DNA from: Cohnella nanjingensis
GTDB lineage: Bacteria > Bacillota > Bacilli > Paenibacillales > Paenibacillaceae
Assembly (NCBI RefSeq): GCF_014212125.1
Contig: NZ_JACJVP010000066.1
Coordinates: 1-36,276, forward strand
DNA length: 36,276 bases
Direction: 5' to 3'
A program made the position numbers and the translations under genes. The notes beneath the pieces are model-generated. The model saw only the letters and a program-made list of their open reading frames with translations, had not been told where the DNA came from and ran no database searches. Shown one piece after another: positions 16,674 to 24,574 of this stretch (positions are counted from its first letter, which is position 1; every line of letters begins with the position of its first letter).

Positions 16674-17876
16674 ATGACCTTTTGGAAGCAAAAAACGGTC
16701 CGTATCGGCGTCGTGGCGGTGTTGGCCGTGTTGATTATCTTCGGCCTGGCGATGATGGGTTCGGTCGTCGGCGCCAAGCCGAACGCGCTGCCGGTCGCGC
16801 TGGTCGTCCTGGACCGGCCGGTCGATCTGCCGGGAGGCGAAAAGCTGGCGGTAGGGGAGCAGATCCGGAAAATGCTGACGGAGAACGCGCAGCTGCCGGT
16901 GAATTGGGGGCTTGTAGACACGGAGAAGGAGATGCAGTCGGGATTGGACCGTCAGGAATATTACGGTGCGCTGATCCTTCCCGAAGGCTTGAGCGCAGGA
17001 GTCGCCTCCCTGACGTCGCCGGCGCCGAAGCCGGCTTCGATCAAGCTGATCTACAATGAAGGGATGAACGCGCAGGCGGGGGCGGCCGTGAAGTCGATCC
17101 TCCAGCAGGTCGCGAAGAATGCCGGTGCAGGGCTGTCCGCGCAGCTGCTCGGACAGATGGAGCGGCAGGCGCAGCAGATCTCGGTATCCACGGCGAAGGC
17201 GCTGTTGACGCCGTTCCTGACGGAGGAATCGAGCGTGCACCCGGTCGGGGCCAACAACGCGAGCGGGAACGCGCCGAACCTCCTGATCCAGATCATGTGG
17301 ATGGGCAGCCTGGTCCTCAGCATTTGCCTCTTCCTGGCCGGGCGCGCCGCGAGCGCAGCCGTCACGGCCGCAGGCGGCAGAAGCTTCGGCATCGTGCTGC
17401 AGCAAGCGGTCGCGGGCCTGGCGCTGGCCGGTCTCGCCTCGGGTTTCACGGTCTGGATGGCGTCGTCCTGGTACGGGATGCACCTCGCGGACTCCGGCCT
17501 GACTTGGCTCTATCTCTGGCTGGCGTCCTCCGCGTTCTTCCTGCTGCAGACGGCGCTGCTCCGCTGGATCGGATTCCCGGCCATGGCGCTCCTCGTGCTG
17601 CTGCTGTTCTTCTCGATGCCGGTCCTCGGCATGGCGCCGGAGTTCATGCCGCAGGCGACGCAGGATTGGCTGTATTCGTGGACGCCGTTCCGCTACGCGG
17701 CGGCCGGCTTGCGCAATGTGCTGTACTACGGCGGCACGCACGGGATGGGGCTGAACTACGGCGTGCTCTGGGGCATCGCCGGAGGCGGCTTGGCGCTCGT
17801 CCTCGCCTCCGGCTTCCGGAGAGGGGCGGCGCCGGACCGCGCGGACGCGGCTAGTCCGGCCGGCAATCCGGTTTAA
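16674..17876 (+). CDS. DUF3533/YhgE-Pip-like ABC-2-type membrane protein
   Basis: This 400-residue membrane protein has one TM segment near the N-terminus (about 11-32), a large extracytoplasmic domain (about 35-215, including NALPVALVVLDRPVDLPGG and YYGALILPEGL), and five further TM segments from 220 to the C-terminus. This layout matches the DUF3533 / YhgE-Pip / ABC2_membrane_3 group, which has no ATPase of its own next door here. The exact role is unknown; relatives are linked to lipid or drug export and phage infection. ATG 16674 has GGGAGGGG 5 nt upstream. A TetR regulator is divergent and a 16-bp-stem terminator follows. Confidence 0.85.
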   Translation: MTFWKQKTVRIGVVAVLAVLIIFGLAMMGSVVGAKPNALPVALVVLDRPVDLPGGEKLAVGEQIRKMLTENAQLPVNWGLVDTEKEMQSGLDRQEYYGALILPEGLSAGVASLTSPAPKPASIKLIYNEGMNAQAGAAVKSILQQVAKNAGAGLSAQLLGQMERQAQQISVSTAKALLTPFLTEESSVHPVGANNASGNAPNLLIQIMWMGSLVLSICLFLAGRAASAAVTAAGGRSFGIVLQQAVAGLALAGLASGFTVWMASSWYGMHLADSGLTWLYLWLASSAFFLLQTALLRWIGFPAMALLVLLLFFSMPVLGMAPEFMPQATQDWLYSWTPFRYAAAGLRNVLYYGGTHGMGLNYGVLWGIAGGGLALVLASGFRRGAAPDRADAASPAGNPV

Positions 17877-17882
17877 GACGAC

Positions 17883-17925
17883 AAAGATCCCCAAGTCTTC
17901 GAGAGCGAGAGACTTGGGGATCTTT
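17883..17925. terminator. terminator of the DUF3533 gene
   Basis: AAAGATCCCCAAGTCT pairs perfectly with AGACTTGGGGATCTTT. The A/T ends allow it to work on both strands, so it could also stop the minus-strand small membrane protein transcript. Confidence 0.9.
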
Positions 17926-18007
17926 GCGTTATGCCTGGAAGGCAGGGGTAGAGTCCAATCCATAACCACCCCGGATAGAGAGGTGATACGTCAAGCGCTG
18001 GCAGAGG

Positions 18008-18268
18008 CTAGTAGTAGCGCCAAACCTGCTCAGTAAATAAAATCATATGTAGTCCAAGGGCTATTGGCACAATAAAACAAAGAGCAAATAACACCTTATA
18101 TACCCAACCAGATTTTCTAAAATTTTTCATAATGGGAGTGAAAATAGTTAGGAACAAAATCGTAATCACTAACCAAATTATAAATAAATCAAACGTTGTG
18201 TACTCACCATGAGAGTATGTGTGCGAGTGGTGACGGTATTTCATCAATTTAAATGTGGGATTTAACAT
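18008..18268 (-). CDS. small two-TM membrane protein, unknown function
   Basis: This 86-residue protein is not assigned to a family. It has a His-rich N-terminus (MKYRHHSHTYSHGEY), a hydrophobic segment (about 27-47, FDLFIIWLVITILFLTIF), a basic loop (MKNFRKSGW) and a second TM segment (about 57-80). A GGTGG lies 6 nt ahead of the start. The region is markedly AT-rich compared with its neighbours, which suggests recent acquisition. The gene is supported by length, membrane topology and start site only. Confidence 0.6.
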   Translation of the reverse strand: MLNPTFKLMKYRHHSHTYSHGEYTTFDLFIIWLVITILFLTIFTPIMKNFRKSGWVYKVLFALCFIVPIALGLHMILFTEQVWRYY

Positions 18269-18310
18269 GGGTATCCACCAATCAAGATGTAATTAATTGT
18301 CGTGCGCAAT

Positions 18311-18420
18311 TATAATCTACGAGTTTCAAATAGGGAACAGGGGGAGCGGACAGAATGACCAATGGATACGACAAAGAGTCGGTTTACGATGAAGAAATAG
18401 CAACGCTTACTCAAACGCAA
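18311..18420 (+). pseudogene. possible 5' fragment of a broken gene
   Basis: A TATAAT at 18311-18316 and a GGGGGAG at 18340-18346 precede ATG 18355. The first residues read MTNGYDKESVYDEEIATL, a plausible protein start. The frame then runs into a low-complexity repeat and across the antisense of the DUF1284 gene. The likely reading is a truncated gene front; this is an inference. Confidence 0.35.
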
Positions 18421-18473
18421 TCGCTCAAACGCTCAAACGCTCAATCTCCCAATCGCTCAATCTCCCAATCGCC
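18410..18473. repeat. short low-complexity tandem repeats
   Basis: CTCAAACG-like units are repeated about three times, followed by two copies of CTCAATCTCCCAATCG. The array lies just after the stop of the minus-strand DUF1284 gene. Confidence 0.85.
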
Positions 18474-18483
18474 CTTCTCCCCA

Positions 18484-18903
18484 TCAAGGCAATTCCTGCA
18501 AAGGGCCGCCGCTACGAATGTGCGCGACTCCTTCCTTGCAGACGCCGTACGGCTCCCAGATGCAATCGCTGCACAGGTGCTTGATGTCGTCGGGCTGCAC
18601 GTTCGCGGCGACGCGCGCGCAGATGTCCGACCATGCGAGGCGCTCGCCCAGCGCCATTCCGACCTGGGCGGCGATCTCTTGGTCCTTGCGGTAGACGCTC
18701 GCGTTCTCGCAATGCGGGACTTGATCTGCCGGATAAGCGCGGCAGATGTCGTCCGGTCCGTCGATCAGTTCGATGATCGTGCCGGGAGAGGTTCGCAGCG
18801 TCTCGTAGATGCCCGTCATATTCACGCAGAAATCAGGCGAATAGCCCTTGCCCCGGTACCCGAGCAGGCACAGCAGATGGTGCCCGCGAAGCCTTATCGT
18901 CAT
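18484..18903 (-). CDS. DUF1284 domain-containing protein
   Basis: This 139-residue cysteine-rich protein opens with IRLRGHHLLCLLGYRGKGYS, the signature of DUF1284. It carries further conserved positions in FCVNMTGIYETLR and DDICRAYPADQVPHC, and a closing CSDCIWEPYGVC set. The Cys pattern suggests an iron-sulfur or zinc site; the function is unknown. ATG 18903 has TGAGG 8 nt upstream. An extended -10 (TGCTATAAT on the minus strand) lies about 35 bases upstream. The protein is complete at the usual family length. Confidence 0.88.
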   Translation of the reverse strand: MTIRLRGHHLLCLLGYRGKGYSPDFCVNMTGIYETLRTSPGTIIELIDGPDDICRAYPADQVPHCENASVYRKDQEIAAQVGMALGERLAWSDICARVAANVQPDDIKHLCSDCIWEPYGVCKEGVAHIRSGGPLQELP

Positions 18904-18937
18904 TTGCAAAACCTCATTTGCCCTTAATGTTAACCAC

Positions 18938-18946
18938 ATTATAGCA
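18938..18946 (-). promoter_or_regulatory. extended -10 promoter of the DUF1284 gene
   Basis: Read on the minus strand the sequence is TGCTATAAT, an exact extended -10 (TGnTATAAT). No clear -35 is present, as usual for this type. Confidence 0.6.
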
Positions 18947-19337
18947 CGGAGGTTGACGTTCGTCCCGCCCGCCTCCAATCCTGAAGAAATCCTTAACAAT
19001 CTTTCTAGGACGCAACTAATTTTCCAGCATTACTGTCTAATGGAACGTACGGAGCTGACACCGACGGGAGTGGAGAGAGGCAAGCGGACGAAGCGATCGT
19101 TCGCAATCCCGCTATTGCGGGAGCCAGAGGCATGGGGCATACGATCCATACGCGATGACCGCCGGCGGTACGGCCCCGGCCGCTCCCGCCGCCCGAAGCT
19201 TCTAAGAACGCCGGCGCATGCCTTTCAACGACGGCGGTGCCATACGGATGAACCAGCGGGCGCGGCTAAGTTCGATTCGGTCCGGTCCGCGGCGGGTATC
19301 TAGAGACGGGAAAAACAATGCGATGGGAGATGTGGAT
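18947..19337. other. long intergenic stretch with an inverted repeat
   Basis: No gene is seen. Near 19103-19121, TCGCAATCCCGCTATTGCGGGA can fold in two overlapping ways: CGCAAT with ATTGCG, or CCCGC with GCGGG. It may be a leader structure of the downstream gene, whose promoter I cannot place. Confidence 0.4.
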
Positions 19338-20240
19338 ATGAATAAATGGATCAAACCGGTTGTAGCTGCGACATTGCTGGGCGGACTCTTGTCGGCAGGT
19401 TCTTCGGCCTTTGCGGCTTCCGGCGAATCGAATCAAGTGTTCATCGACGGCCGGTACCAGGATTCGGCGATCACCGTCCAAGGCCGTACGCTCGTACAGC
19501 TGCGCGCCCTGGACGATCCGGCTTGGCTGACGTACACCTATGACGCCAAGACGGGCATCGTCACGGCGACGAGCAAGGACAAGAGCAAAGTCGTCAAGCT
19601 CCGAGCGGGCCAGAAGACGGCGACGGTGGGCGGCGCGTCCGTCAAGCTCGACGCCACCATCGTGAACAAGGATGGGCGGACCTATGTGCCGCTGCGGTTC
19701 ATCAGCGAATCGCTGGGCGCCTACGTAACCTACAACACCAAGGACAAACGCGCGATCGTCCGTACGCCGGCCGGACAGGAGAAGTTCAAGACGCTGATGA
19801 GCGGAGACTTGCCGGAGGCGCGCAAGGCGGCGATCTCGCTGCAAGTCGTGCAGGGCAAGGATGCGTTGCAGCCGCTCGGCGAGGGCTTCTCGACGGAGTA
19901 CGTCTTCCCGCAAGGCAAAGCGCTCAAGTATACGACAGAGTACAAAGGGCTGAAAACCTACGTCGAGGTTAACGCGGACGGAATCGCGGAAGCGAAGTGG
20001 CAGACGGATACTTACGCGGCGGACGGCAAGAAGCCGCGCGAGAAGGGCACCAAGCCGGCGGCGTTCGGCGACAGCGTGTACTTCTACGACAACTGGATGG
20101 GCGAGACGCTGATGTTCGGCAAGATCGATGCGGCGGGCAAGAGGACGGAGCTCGGCAATTACAATCGCATCGAGAATCCGGAATACAAGAACGTCGTCAT
20201 TGTTCCGATCGACGACGAGTCGCGCACCGACGGGAAGTAA
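19338..20240 (+). CDS. secreted protein with copper amine oxidase N-terminal-like domain
   Basis: This 300-residue exported protein has a signal peptide (MNKWIKPVVAATLLGGLLSA, cleavage after about SSAFA). Residues about 35-145 form a Cu_amine_oxidN1-type domain (PF07833): QVFIDGRYQD, VQGRTLVQLRAL, then YVPLRFISESLGAYVTYN. Such domains occur in Paenibacillaceae envelope proteins and do not by themselves imply oxidase activity. The C-terminal half is unassigned. ATG 19338 begins the signal peptide and has GGGAG 9 nt upstream; a longer open frame from 19218 has no signal sequence. The gene stands alone and is followed by a terminator. Confidence 0.85.
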   Translation: MNKWIKPVVAATLLGGLLSAGSSAFAASGESNQVFIDGRYQDSAITVQGRTLVQLRALDDPAWLTYTYDAKTGIVTATSKDKSKVVKLRAGQKTATVGGASVKLDATIVNKDGRTYVPLRFISESLGAYVTYNTKDKRAIVRTPAGQEKFKTLMSGDLPEARKAAISLQVVQGKDALQPLGEGFSTEYVFPQGKALKYTTEYKGLKTYVEVNADGIAEAKWQTDTYAADGKKPREKGTKPAAFGDSVYFYDNWMGETLMFGKIDAAGKRTELGNYNRIENPEYKNVVIVPIDDESRTDGK

Positions 20241-20276
20241 TCGGTCCCTGCAAACCGATATCGCGCATAATTGAAG

Positions 20277-20313
20277 GAGCCGGTCTTCTCCCTCGAGAGG
20301 GGCCGGCTCTTCG
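20277..20313 (+). terminator. terminator of the amine-oxidase-domain gene
   Basis: GAGCCGG pairs with CCGGCTC, with CTC/GAG pairing inside, followed by TTCGCGTTT. Confidence 0.7.
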
Positions 20314-20450
20314 CGTTTGCTTGCGTAGATCCATTTTATAGGAAATCGCTCATCGTCTTACAGGAATATTTCCGGACCGAAGCGAATCTTTGGTAGTATG
20401 GACGCATTTGTACGGCGCTTTCATCAAATTCGAGATGAGGGAACGATTCC

Positions 20451-21767
20451 ATGCGAAAAAGATTCCTGAACTCCCCGACCGCCTACGCCCTAGGCATGTT
20501 CGCCATGATGGTGCCCAGCCAGGCCTTCAGCTCCTTCTCTCATTATTACTATGTGGAGAAGCTCGGGCTCACGATCGGGTTGGCGACGCTGGCGAGGACG
20601 ATCTACCTCATCTGGGATGCGGTCAACCAGCCGATGGCCGGCTATTGGTCGGACCGGACCCGCACGCGGTACGGACGGCGCCGGCCTTGGATATTCGCCG
20701 CGATCCCGCTTTTTGCCGCCACGTTCATCATGGTATTCGCCGTGCCGAACGGACTCGAAGGCACCGGTCTGTTCGCCTGGTTTGTCGTGATCCTCATCCT
20801 ATTCGAAGGCGCAGCGACCATCCTGTGGGTCAATTACGGGGCGCTCTTCCCCGAGCTGTTCAAGGGAGACCGCCTGCGGGCCAAGGCTTCGGCGGTGACG
20901 CAAGGCTATCAGATCGTCGCCATCCTCATCGGCTCGGCCGCGACTCCGCTCATCTACAAAGCGCTGGGCTTCGGCACGATGTCGGTGCTCTACGCGGTGA
21001 TCTTCGCCGTATTCATGCTCTTGTTCGTCTTGAACGTGCAGGAGAAGGAGGAGGCCGCGTCGGCGCCGCCGCTGCCGCTCCGGGAAGCGTTCCGCGAGAC
21101 GCTGAAGAACAAGGAGCTGTGGTTCTTCTACCTCGCCTGTTCGTTCGCGCAGACCGTGAACGGGCTCGTGAGCTCGCTCATTCCTTTCTACGCCAAATAC
21201 GCCCTGCGCATCGAGGAAGCGCAAGTGTCCTTGATGATGGCCTCCGTCTTCGTCTCGGTCATCCCGCTCGTCGGGGTGTGGTACGTGATCGTGCGCAAGC
21301 TGGGCGGTTACCGCAGCTGGCGTCTGGCCTTTGTCGTCTACGCGATCTCCGTCATTCCCGCTTGGTTCGCGCAGGGGCTCGCGGGCGGGATCGCGGCGGG
21401 GATCTCGATCGGCTTCGGCCTCGCGGGATTCCTCGTTACGCCAACCGTGCTCAGCAGCGAGATTATGGACCGCGACGCCCAGCGGACCGGGCGCAGGAGA
21501 GAAGGGATGTACACGGCCGTGGGCGGGTTCCTCACCCGTTCGAGCGGGTTGATCTCCGCGCTGGCCTTCTACATCGTAGGCATCATCTTCCACTATGAGA
21601 GCGGCGACAATCCGGGGCCGAATCCCGAGGAGACGTTCCGATATCTCCTGACCGTCGTGCCGCTCTGCCTGCTGGCCGTCAGCTTCGTCATCTCGCTGTT
21701 CCTGAAGCGGACGGCGGGCCCGGGGGATACCGCCGCATCGCCGGGAGGGGGCGGACTCGATGTCTAA
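20451..21767 (+). CDS. GPH-family (MFS_2) sugar/cation symporter
   Basis: This 438-residue, 12-TM transporter belongs to the glycoside-pentoside-hexuronide:cation symporter group. The N-terminal signature is seen in IYLIWDAVNQPMAGYWSDRTRTRYGRRRPWI (the Asp of WDA and the RTRxGRRRPW loop), and FGTMSVLYAVIF and further TM helices follow. It would import an oligosaccharide or glycoside with sodium or protons. GAGGG about 10 nt upstream supports the start. It overlaps the downstream deacetylase gene by 8 bases, so the two are one operon; the partner suggests an N-acetylated or amino-sugar oligomer as substrate. Confidence 0.9.
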   Translation: MRKRFLNSPTAYALGMFAMMVPSQAFSSFSHYYYVEKLGLTIGLATLARTIYLIWDAVNQPMAGYWSDRTRTRYGRRRPWIFAAIPLFAATFIMVFAVPNGLEGTGLFAWFVVILILFEGAATILWVNYGALFPELFKGDRLRAKASAVTQGYQIVAILIGSAATPLIYKALGFGTMSVLYAVIFAVFMLLFVLNVQEKEEAASAPPLPLREAFRETLKNKELWFFYLACSFAQTVNGLVSSLIPFYAKYALRIEEAQVSLMMASVFVSVIPLVGVWYVIVRKLGGYRSWRLAFVVYAISVIPAWFAQGLAGGIAAGISIGFGLAGFLVTPTVLSSEIMDRDAQRTGRRREGMYTAVGGFLTRSSGLISALAFYIVGIIFHYESGDNPGPNPEETFRYLLTVVPLCLLAVSFVISLFLKRTAGPGDTAASPGGGGLDV

Positions 21768-22674
21768 GCTGCTCATCCTCAACTGCGACGACTTCGGGCA
21801 GAGCCCGTCCGCCAACCGGGCGATCATGCACCTGCTCGAGGAACGCCTGGTCTCCTCGGCCACGATCATGCCGCCGGCGCAAGGCTTCGAGGAAGCCGCC
21901 GCTTGGTGCGCGCGCCATCCGGAGGCGAGCGTCGGGCTGCATCTGACGTTCACGAGCGAGTACGACGCGGTTCGCTTCGCCGGCTTAACCGGCCATCCGT
22001 CGCTGCACGACGAGAGCGGCCATATGTACAAGACCGTCGAAGCGTTCGAACGGGGAGCGGATCCGAAGGCCGTCAGCCGGGAGATGCGCGCCCAGTTCGA
22101 AGCCGTCGCCCGGGCAGGCGTCTCGATCACCCACGCGGACAACCACATGGGCAGTCTCTACGGCACGGCGACGGGCAAGAGCTATCTGCCGCAAGTGTTC
22201 TGGTACTGTTCGCGGAGGGGCGTTCCCTTCCGGCTGTTCCGCTACGTGGATCCGCGCGACCGCATGCTCGCCGCGATCCCCGGCGTTCAAGCCGCGCTCG
22301 GCAAGGCGGTGGCGCTGGCCGATACGCTGGGCGTGGGCGTGCCGGATTACCTGCTCAGCCATCCTTATCACGTGGAAGAGGGCGAGACGTACGAATCCTT
22401 CAAGCGGATGCTGATCGCCAAGCTGTACGAACTGCCGGAAGGGGTGTGCGAGACGTACATTCATCCGGCAACCCCGGATGAGCGGATGCAGGCGCTCGTG
22501 CCGTCCTGGGACAAACGAGTGTGGGAGTACCGTCTCATGCAAGACGACGACTTCGCCTATGGCCTGCGCGACGCGGACGTGACGCTGACGACGTACCGCT
22601 ACGTGCATGAGCATCTGCGAAGGCCGCGGCTGCGGTCGGCGGGGAAGCTGCTGCGAACGCTGCTGTCCCGGTGA
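21760..22674 (+). CDS. ChbG/YdjC-family carbohydrate deacetylase
   Basis: This 304-residue protein of the YdjC (PF04794) family removes acetyl groups from chitooligosaccharide-type substrates. The metal-binding set is visible: NCDDFGQS near residue 8 (catalytic and metal Asp), GLHLTFTSE with a His at about 66, and THADNHMGS with conserved His residues at about 125-130. HPYHVEEGETYE and THPA-like YIHPATPDER sit near the C-terminal end of the barrel. The start is inside the transporter gene, with GGGAGGGGG upstream. Coupling to a sugar symporter supports a role in uptake and processing of amino-sugar oligomers; the physiological substrate is inferred. Confidence 0.9.
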   Translation: MSKLLILNCDDFGQSPSANRAIMHLLEERLVSSATIMPPAQGFEEAAAWCARHPEASVGLHLTFTSEYDAVRFAGLTGHPSLHDESGHMYKTVEAFERGADPKAVSREMRAQFEAVARAGVSITHADNHMGSLYGTATGKSYLPQVFWYCSRRGVPFRLFRYVDPRDRMLAAIPGVQAALGKAVALADTLGVGVPDYLLSHPYHVEEGETYESFKRMLIAKLYELPEGVCETYIHPATPDERMQALVPSWDKRVWEYRLMQDDDFAYGLRDADVTLTTYRYVHEHLRRPRLRSAGKLLRTLLSR

Positions 22675-22678
22675 TCGG

Positions 22679-22703
22679 CCGATCCGCCTGCCATGCGGGT
22701 CGG
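22679..22703. terminator. hairpin between convergent deacetylase and DedA genes
   Basis: CCGATCCGC pairs with GCGGGTCGG (one wobble) in the 36-base gap between two converging genes. No T-run is present. Confidence 0.55.
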
Positions 22704-22710
22704 ATGCCGC

Positions 22711-23316
22711 TCATATTCTCGCTCTCCGCAGCAGGCGGATCAACACTAGGGCGACCAGCAAGGCGCCCACGCCGATGAAGAAGAACTTCAGATAGCGTTC
22801 TACCAAGCCTAGCATATGCTCCCATTGATCGCCGAAGAAATAGCCGATTCCCCAGAACGCGAGAACCCACAGGAGCGTGCCCGTATAGGCATAGATCGCC
22901 ACGGTGCGGTAAGGAACGCGGATGATGCCGATGAAGTAGCCGATGAATTGCCGGACGCCGGGGATAAAAAAGCCGACGAGCAGCAGCCGGTTTCCATATT
23001 TGTCGTAATACCGCCGTGTCTTTTCGATATGAGCGGGCTTCAGCAGCAGCCATTTGCCGAAGCGTTCGATCAGGGGCATGCCTAACGCGTAGCCGAGCAC
23101 GTATGTAATGGTAACGCCGATAATCGCGCCCGAGAGCGCCATGGCGATGGCCGGTCCCCCTTGCAGCACGCCCTTGTAGGACAGATAACCGGTATAGGTG
23201 AGCGTGCTGTTGCCGGGCGGAATCGGTAAGGCGATGAAGTCTAGCGGCAGGCCGATTAAGAGCACCAGATAGCCGTATTGCTCGAACAATCTCTCGACGA
23301 TCGCGATCAGATTCAT
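22711..23316 (-). CDS. DedA/SNARE-associated family membrane protein
   Basis: This 201-residue polytopic membrane protein of the DedA superfamily is thought to move phospholipid or undecaprenyl carriers across the membrane. The features seen are LPIPPGNSTLTYTGYLS, an early re-entrant region with the usual Pro and Gly residues, then GAIIGVTITYVLGYALG. A motif follows in which YYDKYGNRLLLVGFFIPGVRQFIGYFIG matches the family's conserved F-x-R-(F/Y)-x-P-x-x-R site in relaxed form. ATG 23316 has AGGAGG 6 nt upstream; an in-frame ATG at 23379 lacks a site and overlaps a hairpin. Confidence 0.88.
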   Translation of the reverse strand: MNLIAIVERLFEQYGYLVLLIGLPLDFIALPIPPGNSTLTYTGYLSYKGVLQGGPAIAMALSGAIIGVTITYVLGYALGMPLIERFGKWLLLKPAHIEKTRRYYDKYGNRLLLVGFFIPGVRQFIGYFIGIIRVPYRTVAIYAYTGTLLWVLAFWGIGYFFGDQWEHMLGLVERYLKFFFIGVGALLVALVLIRLLRRARI

Positions 23317-23339
23317 AGACTTCCTCCTGGCATGAACCG

Positions 23340-23366
23340 GCCAGGCCCGAAGGTCTCGGGCCTGGC
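23340..23366. terminator. hairpin between the small genes and the DedA gene
   Basis: GCCAGGCCCGA pairs perfectly with TCGGGCCTGGC around AGGTC. T-rich sequence follows on the plus strand only, so on the minus strand it is at best a weak terminator for the small upstream genes. Confidence 0.65.
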
Positions 23367-23425
23367 TTTCGTTCTTCATTTCCTCGGTCGGTGCGCGGAC
23401 CGTCCAGGCGCCGCGCGTCGATCGT

Positions 23426-23557
23426 TTATTTGTTCGTGCTGTGCTGCCGGGACGCGACCTTCTGGCCTTGGGTGCCCTGGCCTTGATGTTGCTTGTTCTT
23501 CTTGTCCTTCGCCTGCGTGTCGCGGACCTTCTCTACGAACTCATGGGTGTCGCTCAT
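23426..23557 (-). CDS. DUF4023-like small protein (43 aa)
   Basis: This tiny hydrophilic protein starts MSDTHEFVEKVRDTQ and continues with Lys/Gln/His-rich AKDKKNKQHQGQGTQG to a QHSTNK end. Length and composition match DUF4023, a short protein family of Bacillales. The function is unknown. GGAGG lies 11 nt upstream. It follows the 54-residue gene by 15 bases on the same strand and is probably co-transcribed. Confidence 0.75.
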   Translation of the reverse strand: MSDTHEFVEKVRDTQAKDKKNKQHQGQGTQGQKVASRQHSTNK

Positions 23558-23572
23558 TGCCGTCAGGGCCTC

Positions 23573-23737
23573 CTACTCGTTCGCGTCAGGGCCGACCCGG
23601 CAAGCCTCTTCGGCTTGCTCGGCCGCCGAGCTGAATTCTTCTTCGTTCAGTGAGGCCAGCTTGTCGCCATATTGATCCAGCCGATCGGGGCTGCCCGCGG
23701 GCCCGTCGTTGTCCGGCTTGTTGTTGCGTCCTGCCAT
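23573..23737 (-). CDS. small acidic hypothetical protein (54 aa)
   Basis: This 54-residue protein begins MAGRNNKPDNDGPAGSPDRL and continues DQYGDKLASLNEEEFSSAAEQAEEACRVGPDANE. It has a polar, Gly/Pro-rich start and an acidic helical second half. I do not recognise the family. GAGGGAT 6 nt upstream of ATG supports the start. It lies just before the DUF4023-like gene, so both are probably one unit. Confidence 0.6.
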   Translation of the reverse strand: MAGRNNKPDNDGPAGSPDRLDQYGDKLASLNEEEFSSAAEQAEEACRVGPDANE

Positions 23738-23856
23738 CGGTCTGATCCCTCGCTTGTTCGTTGTCGTGGATAGCGGTTATAGGGTTCTCGACTTCGGGGG
23801 GCAAATATTCGCTGTCAGGGCGGTCGCCCGAGCCGCGGCGCCGGTGCCCGCCTAAT

Positions 23857-24453
23857 TCACGTCCGCCGTCTCCAGATTTCTCCTTGGATCAATCGGAGGA
23901 AGTGCTCCTCCAGAGACGCGGTCTTCTTGTTCGGCGCCGTCACGCCGACGTCATGCCGGATGAGCGCGCGGGACAGCTCGACCGGCGAGAAGTCGGGATC
24001 GTATACCCGAATCGTCTCGTTCCCGAGCACTTTGTAATTGTAGAACTTCAGCTTGTCTTCCAGCACCGCGGCCGCTTGCTCGCTGCTCGTCGTGACCATT
24101 TCGATGAACTCGCTATGCTGACCGCGCACGCTCTCTATCGACACTTCCTCGATCAGCCGTCCCTGGTGGATGACGCCGATCGTATCGGCCAGGTGCTCGA
24201 TCTCCTGCAGGATGTGGCTGGAGATGAGCAGCGTAATTCCATACTCCTTGCTCAGGGAACGGAACAGGTCGCGCAGTTCATGGATGCCGACGGGATCCAT
24301 GCCGTTCGTCGGCTCGTCCAGGATGAGCAGCTCCGGCCGCGTCATGATGGCCCGCGCGATACCGAGCCGCTGCCACATGCCTAGCGAGAAGTTCTTGATC
24401 GCCTTGGACCCGACGTTCGTCAAGCCGACCCGCTCGAGTGCTTTCCAAGCGTA
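23857..24453 (-). pseudogene. 5'-truncated ABC transporter ATP-binding protein (BcrA-like)
   Basis: The readable frame begins near 24453 with YAWKALERVGLTNVGSKA and has the signature FSLGMWQRL, Walker B LLILDEPTNGMDP, an SSH H-loop, and a complete C-terminal tail to the stop at 23857. The first 110 or so residues, including Walker A, are absent, and the upstream sequence bears no trace of them. The preserved part is of the bacitracin-exporter BcrA type. Without the P-loop it cannot hydrolyse ATP, and no permease gene is adjacent. It is therefore called a truncated remnant; an open frame from ATG 24423 could still be translated. Confidence 0.8.
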
Positions 24454-24574
24454 GGTGGACCATGGATGATAGCGGTATTATACCTTACGTTTCCAGCGTT
24501 TCGCTACCTGCGCCAGGACTTGGCGTGACCGTAAGCTTTTGACACGCTATGTTATGATGTTGGGAGAGTATGAG
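24454..24574 (+). promoter_or_regulatory. candidate promoter region of the MFS gene leader
   Basis: GTGACC (24525-24530), 18 bp and TATGTT (24549-24554), overlapping TATGAT (24553-24558), form a weak promoter candidate. A TTGACA at 24539 has no well-spaced -10. This lies about 200 bases ahead of the MFS start. Confidence 0.35.

Noticed and set aside
18421..18927. continuation of the plus-strand frame from 18355 across the DUF1284 gene
   Set aside because: The protein there is the antisense of a well-conserved DUF1284 domain; only the first few codons look genuine.
20390..21598. 402-codon plus-strand frame inside the symporter gene
   Set aside because: It is Arg-rich and shifted relative to a clear 12-TM transporter.
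23586..23804. 72-codon minus-strand frame overlapping the 54-residue gene
   Set aside because: It lacks a ribosome binding site and becomes Arg/Gly-rich in the overlap; the 54-residue frame has a good site.
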